A stretch of DNA of 64,000 bases, from the NCBI GenBank assembly GCA_019055375.1, contig JAHQIW010000269.1, forward strand, positions 62,001-126,000. Reading direction: 5' to 3'. The stretch is from Parelaphostrongylus tenuis. Taxonomy: Eukaryota > Nematoda > Chromadorea > Rhabditida > Metastrongylidae. Both the position numbers and the translations under genes were made by a program. The notes beneath the pieces are model-generated. The model saw only the letters and a program-made list of their open reading frames with translations. It did not search any database and was not told the DNA's origin. Of the stretch, positions 24,548 to 37,499 are shown piece after piece; within the stretch, counting starts at the first letter, position 1, and every line of letters starts with the position of its first letter.

Positions 24548-26289
24548 ATATACCAGACCGGTCATCTTCAACAAAATCGCTTCAAAAAAATTCGATTCAA
24601 CTAAAGATCAGTATTTTCGCACTGCGTTGGTTATTGAGAAAGTCAATGATGAAGTCTTCCTAAGCATTATTGCCGGTGAACCTATGTTATATGATATGTT
24701 CTCTTCATTTTGTGACTCTACGCATACCTGAACTGCTGAATTCGAGGCTAGAACTTATGGATAACTTCTTTCGTTACAATAGATATGGACGTTGGGGCCG
24801 TTTGGGCTCCGCTACTTCGAGGCTCACGGAAATCAGCAATTAGGAATGATGTATATCAAATGTTGAATGAAATCAATGTACGTGATAGCGACAAGTCATA
24901 AAATGTTATAGTTTCTCTACTAAAACTATCCACACTTTGTTGCTCCTACCTTAATTTTTACTGCTACAAAGTGAAATTGCTGTTTCGGACAGATATGGAA
25001 ATTCAGAAAAAGCTCTGCTTTTAGAACTAGTCTTTTGAAAATTTTGGCATTGAATGCTCCATATGAAAATACGAAGAGCACTATCGACACACAGCATCGT
25101 AGCAGCAATGTCTGATTCAGAGAAAACAGCATTCTCTACATTCTTCGTTACTGTTTTTATGATGACGCCAATTGAGACCTTCTGTAAGAGCGTATTCTTT
25201 GCTGTTATCTGACGAATGTATGATTATCTTATAGCTTAAATCAAGTAAAATCTAAAGGTATACTTTATTTCTCATATTGCTTGTTTTTAACGCCGTCAAA
25301 ATGAAGTTTTGTTTCACATCTAAAGAATCCTCGCCTAATAAAAGTTCTTTATAATAAAATTTTAACTTCTAGATGGAGGAAATCTTCTATTTGAAACAAT
25401 GTGTTTTTTCTTCAGAAAGAACTTCTTCGAGCTCTGCAATTCGCAGAAGAAAGTGGGTTTAACACATTTAATAACGCTTTTTTTCCGCACCCCTTTAGAA
25501 ACAAGGGTATTTTCCAAACTGCTTCTTAGCTTAATCAATAGCCCAAATCTAGACAATTCCAGCGATATACCTGGGTTCTGAAGGAAACCTTTCAGTTTGC
25601 CGTAACAGCCAAAATAAGAGTATGTTTTACACTTGAGGCGTTTCAACGCATCTTTCGTTGAGGAGAGCACTTCTTTCAAACTTTTAGAAACCATTCGATA
25701 ATCTAAATTATGCTGATTCCAGTGATTGATTGGTTTTTCTAAAGGACCTCTTAGCGAGCTGTAGTAGGTTAGGGCGCACAATGCAATGAAGGCCTGGCCA
25801 CCACGCATTGCCAAGTATGTGGATAGGATTTTGCAATGCTGGCCTTTGGCTGACGAGCCATCTCAGCACTCATCACATTGATTCTCCAAAAGCACATGGA
25901 CATGTAGAAAATTTCTGGAGCGTCGGAGAGATCTCTGATTTTCATCAAAAATCCACATGTGATTTAAGCAGCGGACTGATACTACAGGTGTACATAGACC
26001 CTGATTAGAAGTGCTCACTGAGTGTGAAACCCAATATTCTTTCAGTCGTTTCAAAGCTCGTAAAGGTAGCCAAATATGCCGTTATAACCGGAACAATCTT
26101 CTCTATCTAAGGATCAAAAGATCATTACAAGAAAGCTTTTATCCAGTGAGAAATCTTCGAATGAGAAGCAAATTCTTATTTTGACTGGTACGGCGCCAAA
26201 AAATAAGCTACTTAGAAGTTAAACATGCCACTGAAATTCAATTGATTTAAGCTATCGACAAACTACAGAGAGGTTGCACACATCTTACA
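24548..26289. other. No gene recognised; one 150-codon minus-strand frame
   Basis: The frame at 25362-25814 on the minus strand is lysine- and serine-rich and overlaps motifs of the dispersed repeat described at 28360 (GAGCTGTAGTAGG). It has no domain and is probably a chance frame in repeat DNA. Confidence 0.5.
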
Positions 26290-26800
26290 GCTAAACACCC
26301 GAGTAAAATTTTATGATTAAGACTTGTACTACTTCTGCTTTGCTGATAACATCGTCCCTATACCATGAATCATATGAAACATTAATGAAGCAAAACGAAT
26401 GCCGATCTACCTGTACATTACATATGAGGATGCAAATGCGTCTATCCATGCCGGAAAGTCGATATGACAGCAACCTGATTCAAGGGTTGAGCAGAAACAA
26501 GCTAAAGGCTTGGGGAGATTCGAGAGCGTCGAAAATGTAGTAGAAAAAGCAAAGAATAGCCGAGCCCGTGCACACATTTTTCATTCGACTACTCCTCACT
26601 CAACTTATACGTTAGGTGACTGGTGATAACTCAAGATGGAAAATTATTTATCATTATCGAGCCCGCCAGCGAAGAGGTCGAAAACTAGGAGTATCTGCAT
26701 CTCGTGAATGAAAGAAAGGATCTCCAAGTTTTGCTTGCTTCGCACTCCACAAATTGAAGGCGTAGCTTCGCAGGTCAGGCTGTCGAAGATCAGGTGAGTC
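26290..26800 (+). mobile_element. RTE reverse transcriptase fragment
   Basis: The plus strand shows a degraded catalytic block (FADNIVP) near 26330, then RFESVENVVEKAKN and RARAHIFHST, which correspond to the KSIEDVVKK and LRAHLFDST segments of the RTE elements. Stops and shifts are present throughout. No endonuclease part is seen next to it. Confidence 0.65.
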
Positions 26801-28359
26801 GACACTTACTGCTATCTACGAGAGCCTATTGACGAGAGATGTTAGCGACCGCATCTCTCCAATTGTCAAACATATGACAGGAAAGCTATTAATCCACACA
26901 AACAACGATTGTGAGGCAATTATGGTTTGTGGCTTATGGTAAAATGGCCATATAAACTCAATGGTTGTACTTTGTTGATTTGATATCAGTAACGTATTGA
27001 AAGTGCAGGAAGAATGCTGTAGCGAAACATCAACGCTAAACTGCTTATTCAGCCTCAATATCGCTCTCAAAAGTATTATTACGCAGCGCTGACCCTGCCT
27101 TCGATTTGCTATTCGAGAGATAGACGCAGCGAAATTTTTTACATTCCACGTTGAAAGACTCTCGCTAAACATTTCGCTAAAGAGCACCATTTTCTACTCT
27201 ACACACCATGTTGTTGATCTAAGATTAACTCTCATAGCAGAAAGAAATGAACTGTGAGAAGTCAACGACGGCCTTTATGAATGTCTTTCTCGAATAGAAA
27301 CTTCTAACATCAAAAAAGATCACGTAAGTCTGAGCTGTGCGTTGCTCTACTCAAACTCTTAACAACGTTCACTTTCGTTCCTCTTTTGATGTGTTGTCCA
27401 TATTACACAAATGTTAGATTCTTTGTTGCCTCATACACACTCATGCTCTGGATGAGTTCTTTGTCAACGACTGAATCTGTTTCGACTTTCTCTTTCCCTC
27501 CTTATACTAGTGGTTTTTGTGTCGCAACCAAATTCTCCCTGTTACTCAATACTTCAGTGGGATCTTGTACATGCTCTACAGTAATTTGTTGCCAAAAAAG
27601 TACCACAGTTTTAACTGCGTCTAATTGTTGCCACTCGAATCTTCTTTATCGGACTCTCCATCAAAAGTGCCTTAGTAAACTCTGTGTTTTATCAGTGCGA
27701 ATATTTCATTCATGCAAAAGTCGCAATTTTATGTCGCTGCATCAAAAATGAGAAGGCAGGACCGAGCTGAAGCCGCTCCATCTCAGCAAGTGGTTTAATC
27801 AGTGAAGAGCTGTTCAATGGTCTCTTCTCCGCATCTCGTTTCCATCAAAAATTCAACTTGCGTTCCACTTAGCATTTGCTTCCAAGCCCTTTGGAATTGT
27901 ATACTCTTTCTGAAAACGTGCTCTAAAAGTTTTCTCTTCGAATCACGCTATCCGAGGATTCTAACTTTCGAAATAGTCAATGGGTTTTAGATAGTTCTTA
28001 CAATTCCAACTTTGAGCTCCGTTATCCAGAAAGAATGTACATGTCGACCCCATTCCTTACAAGAACTTTTCATAAGAGTGTTAGTAATCATTCGAAAGAT
28101 CAGATTTCTAGCTAGGGTTGTGCGTGGGCTGATTTAATAAATAGACCTTTTCACAACTCTGTAAAACTCAAAAGTACTTTATGTTTCACATCAGCTGCGC
28201 ATCTCAATCATTGCCAAGCGGAAGCACGAAAAGCTCATGAACGTGTACAGAAAATACTGTAGTACAGAGTCATACATTTAATCTGGAGTTTCTTTCAAAG
28301 ATAAGAAACAACTCCTAATTGATACAATGCAGCACTTTCATATGAGAAAATCGATCGAT
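26801..28359. other. No gene recognised; two chance-length frames
   Basis: Frames of 124 codons (26816-27190, minus) and 121 codons (27386-27751, plus) are present. Neither shows a known domain, codon pattern or partner exon. An old mobile element is possible. Confidence 0.45.
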
Positions 28360-28600
28360 CGCGCCAGCTCTCCTAGCAGTCTCACCCCGCGGCCCGTGAA
28401 TTAGCCAAAGAACACATGATCGCGTATGTGAGTCCAATCATATCTTTCCTGATAACCTTGAGAGAAACGGTCTTTCCGAAATTTAGCACGGTGTTGGTAA
28501 CCTTGGATCGCGACGCTTACGAACGATCACTGATAGTTTGAAATGAGATCTCTATACGGTAGGGCGTAAAACACAAATGTTTTCTTTCTCCTATAGCGCT
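28360..28600. repeat. Dispersed repeat, copy 1
   Basis: Blocks such as GGCCCGTGAATTAGCCAAAG and AGAAACGGTC occur in the same order at 55660-55960. No coding capacity is seen. Related scraps with a GCTGTAGCAGCGAAAA-like core and an AATCATTCGATAGCTTGA-like core recur at about 36.97-37.2, 55.0-55.25, 58.45-58.64 and 61.76-62.1 kb. Confidence 0.55.
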
Positions 28601-29061
28601 ATCGAAGAAGATTTTTCGAAAAGCAAACACATTTTGTGTCCCTTGAAACTTTGCTATCGAACCAGCACAAGCAGTCTAAGAAGTAGTTTTGTACAATGCA
28701 AATATAGCGAGATGAGAAGAAAAAACGCGTAGTCTTGTGACATATAATATTATTTTGATTTTATAGAGTTATAGAAGGGTGTTTCGAAAAAAAGGCATGC
28801 ACGGCACTAGCCAAATATTAGAGCTTCTGGATGAATACTTACACTCCCATAAAAACTTCTTCTCCACCAAAAGAGATCGCTTATTCATCTGATCCCGGAC
28901 AACGGAAAAGAGCTGTCAGTGAGCTACCTCGCCGATACCACCCTCGTATTAGTGTTGGGAATGCCAAATACGTGGTTGTTATATTTGAATGATCTGATGC
29001 AAAGTTGTGAATTTGGTTTCACTTAACTCTACAGTGACTGTTCGAATTTTGAGGAGAGAAA

Positions 29062-30596
29062 ATGGTTTTTTTTACAAACATTGCGAGACGTTCGATCGAC
29101 CTCTTTGTCCTTTCATTGTTGGCGCCATGTCGGTGTTGGTTGTGGAGTGATGCCTGCAGGTCGAGGTAATGAAGAGGAGACTGTCATTATGCTACAATAT
29201 TTCTTTCTTAGACAGAAGCTTATAAGTTCAATCAGAATCAATGCATCTGAAATATTCTTTCGTATCCGAGACATATCATATTCCGACGCATCGATAGTAC
29301 GATTTCGAATATCAAATAAGAAAAAAAATTATCTTTGAAGACCTATTCAACGTCAAGGTTCAACCTTTGACTAGGCATTGCGAAGCCACGGTATTTCATT
29401 GCAGGAAAGTACTAGGACCTTCACCGTCACTGGCTTCAGTTTGCCTGTTGCTATGGCTTACTCTGGGAACTCTGCAGTTTCTACTCGGTTTCCTGGTATT
29501 GCAACTAGCGAGGCGGGAGCTAAGAGTTTCGTCGAACGTCTTGTAATGCAAACAGTAGTTTGCAAGCTCATTTGCTGCAAGGTTGTTTTATAACGCGCTC
29601 TGGAAAAGCGTCGAAAGCAAGATGCAAATTTCAACGGTAGTTCAGGTTCTCAATGCTTCCGTGTATTGAATATTCGCACAATATGATCAAAGCATTTCAA
29701 AAAAAGCGCCGTCAACCAATAAAGAATTTTTCCTCCAGGTCTTTGATGTTCTCGAAAGGCAAGCTCGTAGTGCTCTCCTACCCGATGTGTGCAATCTCGA
29801 CCATTTTGGGTCAACTTAGCGTTAAGATCAGCTACATGCCCTTGAATTGTCCGATGGCTGTTAGACCAGAGGAAAATGTAGGTCTTCAATTTCAAACAAG
29901 CATTTGAAAGTTGTAAGCAGAAGTACACAATCAAAAAAGCAGTAACATGTTTATTCCTCTCCAATTAGAAAAAGTAAACAATTTACGAAAGAAGACCTCA
30001 TATAAAGAGTCGTTATTATGTTGGCATTAGTGTTAAAGTCTAAATTGGTGCTGATTTCTGAACGAATTTCTTCATATCTCATTTTGAGAATGTGTAATAT
30101 ATGATACAACAGGTGATGGATATAAGGATTTTGAAGATTAAACATTTTGTTGCTCAAAACGTCTCATAGATTTTCAATTTTTTTTTTTTGTTAGGAGAAG
30201 CAGTCCTTCTAAGACTCATATTTTCATACAGTGACCGCAGATGAAAAGTGGTTGTATCATCGTCGACAACACTGTGACGGGAATTTGCACTAACACGGAT
30301 AGAGCCGCTGAGAAGAAATGTCCAACAGACCCGGCGTGAAAACAACGCCTGTTAACGGCACACACTTGACAATATCAGACACTCTTTCGGTCAGAATTAT
30401 TTTTAACTTTGGCATGCAAAAAAAGGATGCATGCTATGCAAGGAAGAAGAAGTCTGTGTAGACCACCAACATCATTATGGCGAATTGGTCGAACGCGATG
30501 TGGCGAAATGTAGTGAGTAGAGCTGTTCGAATGTTGACATCAGGTCCATTTAAATCGCACTTCTTCTCGGCAACAGCTACCATCGGTGGAAATTGA
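29062..30596 (+). pseudogene. Copy D of the secreted protein family, damaged
   Basis: Exon-like blocks are 29062-29165, 29405-29554, 29739-29877, about 30232 (or 30241)-30335, and 30462-30596. They align exon by exon with copy C. Shared features are GCGVMPAG before the first donor, TFTVTGFSLPVAMAYS in exon 2, VFDVLERQARSALLPD in exon 3, CIIVDNTVTGIC in exon 4, and MANWSNAMW with RAVRML and TATIGGN in exon 5, which is an intact 45-codon frame. Damage: the GCG motif is out of frame with the ATG, exon 2 and exon 3 each carry one extra base, and exon 4 ends in a different phase. It converges on copy C, its closest relative here. Confidence 0.7.
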
Positions 30597-33364
30597 GATC
30601 GAACTGTAATGTCTTATAGATAAACATTTTCATTCAACCGATATTTATTGTAGTAGCACATCAGAAGTATACTCGCATACTACATGAGTGTTGATTGGTT
30701 AAAATAATGCAGAAATCACCCTGAGTGTTTTGAGTGATAAATTTGGATTCGAAGCCTTTTTCAAAGGTAGTGAAAAATTTGCAAATGGAAAGTTACCAAA
30801 AGATTATCCAGGTTTATATTTCAGAAATGTTTCCATTATTGACTCCTTTTGGCACTAGGTAAAACAGGATAACAGGGATAGACGTAACAAAAGATTGAGA
30901 ATGAATAGGATCAAATACAGTACTATGACTGAAGCACATTGCAAAATCTATAGCGGCTCGAAGGTGACGAAGATCATCAAACGTATGCGGGATAAGGTTG
31001 CCAACCTCGTGCGACCGTAACAGTGGGGAAAATATGAAGCACTCATGCCGGGTCAATAAAAAAACGTTAATCATTGACTATCAGACCCATGACGTAATGC
31101 TGCTGCACATGAAGGAGTATGATCTATGTCAGTGCGGATATATCGAAAAATGAGTTTTGGGTTAGTAGTGTTGAAATCCGCTAACGCTATATTGAATCAA
31201 GCAACACAGGGGCGCTCAAGTATACATTTCTTGAAGATGGAAATGGAACGAACAGGAGAGGAGAGGCTGCTCAAGTTCATCATGGCGAACAAAACTACTT
31301 ATGGTAACTCACATTTTAGGAGTCTTTCTGTGAACGCTAGACAGGAGTCTCACAACGGATGGTACCATCACGAAATAGCACCACTTAATAATAAAGCGAA
31401 AGTTTTGCTCGACTAATATCGCTGTTCATTTCAAGTTTTTTAGAGCACTCACTCAAAACAATGTAATTTGAGAACTTATAATTTGAGCCTTTCAAGAGGT
31501 TTGTTATGCACTTGGTCAAGGCAACACATGTGCTTCGGTCTACTGGAATTGGAATGAGTTTGTCTAACTAAATATTTTCTGAATAAAGGGTCTCGTATAT
31601 CATAAATATTTGCAATTAGATCACACACTCTTAGAAAATGCATATTTCACAGTGCTCAAAATTTGATCACTCGCCACTCACTAAGCTTGAAGTTTCATGT
31701 CCGGAAGTAGTCGACTAAGCAGAAAGTGAGTCAATTAGACCTTAATAGGTTTCGAACAAGAAGAAACTTTTGTAACTACAACCATTATTGTGCCATCCGT
31801 GCTAAATCATCAAGCGAACACTGCTGAAAAGATGGTTAATGAGTGGTCAAAGAAGGTGTGATCACTCAGCAGTGTTCAAAATGATGTGATACTCAAAAGG
31901 AGAAAACAAGTCGATATCTACGATCTGTACATGCCAATCTTTGAGAGTAGATTGTATTATGAAGAAGTATCTGGAGCGACCAGAATAATAGTAAGATCAT
32001 TCATAATAGATAGTGATAGGATTGCACACCATCTCTTCAAAATATGTTCGTCTCCCAAAGATATCGAAAAATGCAGTTGGGACGACATGTGAGCGTTCTT
32101 CTTATTAAAAATACCTTCATAAAGTCTCTTTTGTAATATGCTGTCTTTTTGTCACAGACCATCTGAATTCATCATTTGAACTTTACTTCATATCTAATAA
32201 CAGAACCAGTTGTGAAATTCCAAATGAGGGAAAATTACCATGAAAGTGAAACGTATAATCTTTTCGTTGGTATTATTTGAAAGGCTTTAGCAGATATCAA
32301 GTCTATCACTGCAATCTCTATTCGTCAAGCTAAGGAATGACTATTGATTGCTTAGTGAAAAATAGGATGTTTGACAAAGTGTGAAGTTTTGACCCCTAAT
32401 AGATCACGTGAATCAAATATGATGCACGACTATTTGAAGGTTCGCATCGCTGGATAAAAGTTATCTTTCAGACATTTAGTATTTATTTGGAAGCATAAAT
32501 CTCTGGCTAGAGCAATACGTGCCCAGGTACGAAAAAAAGATCCCTTCTTTAAGACTGCAAGATTTAAAATAAAATCTTGTTTCACATGTGCATATTTCTC
32601 GCCGGACACAGCTCTTAGGCTGTTAGTAATCATTAAAATAATGAAATAATGAAAATAAAATGATAATGAATTAATGAGCTGCAGTGATCTCAACCATTTT
32701 TAAGTGACTTTTTCGAAAACCAAACACTTCCCTAACTATTACTCAGTTGGCAAAACAGTGTCGCCTCTGCTTATCAATTTGTCGAAATGGTTCTCTTTGG
32801 ATTAGCGTTTTGGAAACACCTTTCACCAATGAGACGTGTTTCTACCAGTGTCCTACAAAAATCGCCCACAATCACAAATAATATGTGTAAATCGAGGTTT
32901 TATATCAAGTTATTCTTCATGGTGAGTTTGTATAATTAGTGGCGCATATCGATATGCTCCTCGTATCTGCTCCGAGTTGTTGTCACCTTTTCTTGATATT
33001 GATTTTATAATTTTTGGTATAGTTGTACTTGTAAAATGCACCTACATCGTATAATTAAGGTTCAAGTGCTTGATTTTGAGGTTCGGCTGATTGTAACTTT
33101 TATTGAAACTGTGCAGACTTCAAATCATTCTTAAGACATCTAAAACATTCCAGTAGTACGCATTCGAATCGCCACTAAATGAACATATTAGCGCTATGGC
33201 AAAATTTTTGAAATATAATCGATTTAGATATTCTTTTCTGATTACAACCTTTCTATGAGCGAGAAATGCTCATGCGTTTTGGACTGCGGTGTACAGAATT
33301 TATCTTTCTTAATAGCCTTACTCATGCTAGGAAAGCCATAATACATGCACATATAAAAAAAAGG
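30597..33364. other. Mostly non-coding spacer
   Basis: Apart from the RTE fragment at 31126-31416 I see only short frames and AT-rich sequence. Scraps resembling the dispersed repeat occur near 32400-32700. Confidence 0.5.
31126..31416 (+). mobile_element. RTE endonuclease fragment
   Basis: An open frame contains GEERLLKFIMANKTTYGNSHF, shortened here to its core ERLLKFIMANKTTYGNSHF, followed by a degraded ESxxGxxHxEI motif. This corresponds to the ERLSEFIM..GNSQFQK..HNEIDHI part of the RTE endonuclease. It is an isolated 5'-truncated and 3'-truncated piece. Confidence 0.65.
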
Positions 33365-33655
33365 ATAAAGTTCTCGGTGTTGATCAACCCCTGAGGGATG
33401 CACCATGTATTCGTCTTCAATTTTTGACTTCCTTTGAAGGGACTGAATGTATATCTGTCCTTTACAATGACTCGAGGTGGCCTACCACTGTATCGAGTCA
33501 CTATTGCTACCATCCCACACAAGTCTGAGACCTCTGGTACCAATTTGGCGACTCCGGAGGGATGGATGGCTTGGTGAGCTATAAGCGCGAGGTCAAACCG
33601 TACGACCTTGTGCGTGAGGCAGTGCACCTCTAACCAGTGCGCCATATGCGCTTCA
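33365..33655 (-). mobile_element. tRNA-derived SINE, copy 1 of a pair
   Basis: Read on the minus strand it begins with a tRNA-like head (GGCGCACTGGTTAGAGGTGC, box B-like GGTTTGACCTC) and runs for about 290 bp. The same order of motifs, including CTGAATGTATA, GGGATGCACCAT and CGGTGTTGAT as read on the plus strand, occurs at 58073-58335. Confidence 0.75.
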
Positions 33656-33662
33656 CTTCACA

Positions 33663-33686
33663 TGTATATGCATATATGTATATATG

Positions 33687-33723
<37 letters not shown>
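33663..33723. repeat. (TA)n microsatellite with ATGCATA interruptions
   Basis: TA dinucleotides with ATGTA and ATGCATA variants on the left side. It abuts the tRNA head of the SINE at 33365-33655. Confidence 0.95.
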
Positions 33724-33726
<3 letters not shown>

Positions 33727-34989
33727 AGAATTTGAAACATTTGTGGAAAACGAGTGTTTTGAAATGTATTACAATTCTTTTCAATTAAGATATCGTCTTC
33801 CCTTCGAATTCCCCCCACCCCCTTCGGCATAACCAGTCAATCATACTTTCTTTATTGATTAAGCCTTCAGCAGGAGGTGTTAATAACAATTTTTACTTGT
33901 CTAATTCGACGCATTTAGTTAAGTGATGGAATTATGGTGTTGCTATTTACCGTCACATTTTGTGAGTTACAGCTTTGAAAAACAACAACGCATTTATCAA
34001 ATTTGGGCTAGGAAAAGTGCACTCTTTCTCCTAGTAATGTTCAAATTTGTAAATTCTCTCGCAAGTTCAACGAAGCTAACGGACGAAGAAGATAAACTGC
34101 ACATAGTATTATTAATTGTTGTCATAAGTTGTGGGCTCGTGTATCGGCTGTTCAATTGATAGCTTCGGGTCAGTCTTTAGCACCGAAAAGTTACTGAGTA
34201 ACCTGAAGTAGAATGCTCGACTTCGCACGAGTTTGCCACGCGAGACTTTTACGGAGAACCACTGGTGCTTGGATTACAATTGTTTATAGCAATAGCGACA
34301 ATACAGTAAAAGCTGCTGGCGATATATTTGAGCGAGTAGATACGAAATTGCACGGTTAACTGGAATACTAGACGACACGGAATCATTCCACCCGACATCA
34401 GCAGCCCACTGGAAAGACGAACGTCAGTGGGCCATTGCCTAAACGAAATCAGCGGGCCACTGCCCAACGGAAATCAGCGCGTCTGAGCTCTTGACTCATT
34501 TTTAAACGGACCGATGAAAAACAGTCTCACAAACGGAAAACAGAAGCCGCATCGTCGATAGCTAGTGCGAGCATAAAGGATCACTGGTAAACAAGCGATG
34601 GCAAGAAACCAAAGACTGCAAACCGAAACTTCACTGGAATTGCAACAAAGGAGCTTCTAGAATGTATACTGGGAAGTGATGTTATTGTGTCTATAAATAG
34701 ATCTACAGTATAAATTCGTGTGAAATCTCAAACTAAATCTTTAAGAAGATTCAGTCAAAATAGCAACAACCACAGGTGAGAGTTATAGCAGGAAAAATGC
34801 AATAATAAGGAAATTGTAATTATTCGGGAGTAGTTACTCTATGTGCAATAAATAACAAATCCACTAATAAACATGGACTATGAATACTCATTCGATAGCG
34901 TGACTCTCGGCAATTTTGATGCTAAAACTGGTTTTGAAACAGTCTATTCAAAGAGGTGCTAGAGAAAAAAAGCCATACTTCGCACTTAA

Positions 34990-35635
34990 AGTACTAGGTT
35001 GAGGAAAAACTTCCTCGAAATCCGCAAAAAATTCAAATTTTATGTTTGTTTCGCACACTATTGTTGATTTAAAGTTTATGGGAATACCTTAGAAATACTT
35101 TCATGACGGAACTCCCACGGCAACGTAGTGCGATCAGCTGGAGCAAGCCTACGATGCACTGGAGGAAAACTACCCGATACTGATTCTTCGAAAACGGGTG
35201 CTATTTCTGCAAGATAATGTCAGCTCACACCGTAAGGACGAGTGTGGAAAAGTATGATGAATTGGAAGGAGTCAAGGTGTTGACGCATCCAGCTTGCTGT
35301 CCAGATGCCGCACCACCCGATTATGGTTCAAATTCCGTTCAACGATGCATTTCCCGTGTGGATGCAGTTTCGAGACATTCGATGAAGCTGAAGAGGCATG
35401 TCAGGAGTTTTTTGATTTGAAACCCAAGGATGCTATTTCAAGCAGGTTCGAAAGCTTGTAGGTCGTTGACAGAAGATTGTGAAAAACGATGGTCTTCTAT
35501 AAGAAGAATCACTGCTGTTATGTGGAGAATATGAAGAATATAATATGAAGAATATTTACTGCTGTTTTTCAACAAATTTGTAGACAAACTTTGAATTTTC
35601 AGCCGGCGTTAAGGAACTTCTTCTCCGTCGAAATA
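34990..35635 (+). mobile_element. Mariner deletion derivative with both inverted ends
   Basis: The left end near 34997 reads TAGGTTGAGGAAAAACTTCC, a mariner-like inverted end, and an inverted partner occurs near 35600-35632. Between them lies the C-terminal part of a transposase: AHTVRTSVEKYDELEGVKVL, then HPACCPDAAPPDYGS (the SPDLAPSDY block), then KLKRHVRSF and a stop-broken tail. At about 0.64 kb it is half the usual 1.3 kb, so it is an internally deleted, non-autonomous copy. Confidence 0.78.
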
Positions 35636-36000
35636 GTTAGCTCGTCGATTGCACATTGCAGCAGGTCTATTTGACAGGTGAAGCAAAAAGAGTTCTGCAC
35701 TTACATAACGATAGAACAGGGTCTTCTCCACAATTCTTATACAGAAATTTAAAGATTTCTCGAGAAAGAGCAAAAATTTCTAATTAAATTAAATTAATCA
35801 ATTAATTAATGGCGCTGTGTGCACCGATTTCAACTGCTTCCTCGAATGTGCGCCATTCAACGACAGCCGCGCGATTTTCTTTACTTATTCAGAAATTTTT
35901 CTCCTCTGCAAAGAAAACTCCTTGGTTTTTTGTATATAGGTGATGCTGAGGAGGTTTTGTCCTATCGTTCAAGAGTACAAAGTTTAGTTGTGTTCGGTTA

Positions 36001-36447
36001 TGAGGAACGAATCAAAAACCGATTTCATTCAATGGATAGGGACTTTTGATAGGGGTGTAAGTAACCATTCAAAAGCTGGAACTTCATCTACAGCCCCACG
36101 GCGCCATTTTTCGGAAAAGCTTTTTTTGACGTTGTTACGGAGGAGATTTTTGATGGAGTTGTTGCAGAGATACGATCTTTCAAGGTTATAAGTACAGCGT
36201 TGGAATCAGCAACGGTCACGTTACCGCATGACTACTAATAGCCCAAAACAATAGCACTGTCCGGCGTGAAATATGCGGGTCTGCAACACAAGAAATCTCC
36301 GTCTGCAAGAACGTTTAAAAAAGCGCTTTTTCGAAAAAACGGCGACGTGAGGTTGCAGCCTGAAGTCTCAGCTTTCGATTAGTTACTATTCCCCTATGAA
36401 AAGCCCCTGCTCAGCGAATGAGATCGGTTTATCATTGTCCTCTCATT
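36001..36447. mobile_element. Fold-back MITE-like element, copy 1
   Basis: Long imperfect inverted arms: the left one holds AAAAACCGATTTCATTCA and a TTTTTCGGAAAAGC inner end; the right one holds GCGCTTTTTCGAAAAA and CGAATGAGATCGGTTTATC. The element is about 450 bp with no coding capacity. A second copy is at 59252-59512, and similarity between the loci also extends into the flanks (about 35.82-36.0 kb with 58.88-59.25 kb). Confidence 0.7.
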
Positions 36448-37499
36448 TCCGGATAGAATTAAAAATTTTATTTCGGCTCACATTGCGATATGAATTTGTT
36501 ACAAAGTTCAAGCGGCTGGCTAAGTAGTTCAAGTGCAAAACATGATTTTTTTTGTTCTACAGTGTTATGGAGAGACCGTTTCAAAAATCAGTCGAGGCAT
36601 CACATTACTCAGATTCGAGCTCTCGAATAGCTTATAATAATTACATCCAAATACAGTATGAAATTTGATGTTCATTGCTCTAATGTCAAAACTTATGATA
36701 CGAGTCTGTCTGCAAGGTTTTTGGAATTTCATTCTGAAAGTGCATCACTGGATACAAGAACAAACTTGCAGACGCCGCTGCCACGCAATATAAAGTGATA
36801 AAGATGAAATAATCCGGTTCTTCAAAGCAGAGCAATGGATAAGATTCAGTGATCTGTCTAGCGATGATTAGCTGAGGTCGCTACTCTTAGATGAATATCG
36901 TTACCCTCACCCTGCTTGACCTTTTGAGAAAAATGAGTTTTCCATTGTTTTGGTAGTCCAGTAGTCATGCGATAGCTTGAATCTTGAAAATTTCAAGAAT
37001 ATACTCGTTTTGAAATAGGACTTTTTATTACGCTGTAGTAGCGAAAAGAGGATTGGATTTGGCACTCGGAGCGCATTTCCGGTTGCCTAGTCGCGTAGAG
37101 TAATTCATATGTGGCAAGCAAATTTTGTTATTACATCTGATTTTCTTCTCTGCTTTGAGAAAATTCTGGAGAAAAACACATGAATCTGATACTATAGAAT
37201 TTCCTCGACATGTTCGCATGCTTTTCATGTGTAGGCTTAGGCTTCTTATAATCTAAGGCTGCTTGAGTTTAAGTTTATTAGTGGGTTTATCTAGCATTAC
37301 AGAACGAAATAAAAAAGCCTGCACAACGATGTTAAGAAGTTACTGTACACTGATCTTCAGAGTAACCCAAATTTGTGCTATCAAATAACCGCTACAGCGG
37401 TGGCTCGGCGACGATGTCAAAAACTGCACCTCGCTTGCGAAATCCAATTTCATTCTGATCTTTCTAAATCTCGCAGCTTCCTGAAGAAAGCAGTAAGTC

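Noticed and set aside
33608..33832. Tyr/Ile repeat proteins over TA runs (also 18265-18453)
   Set aside because: They are translations of TA microsatellites.
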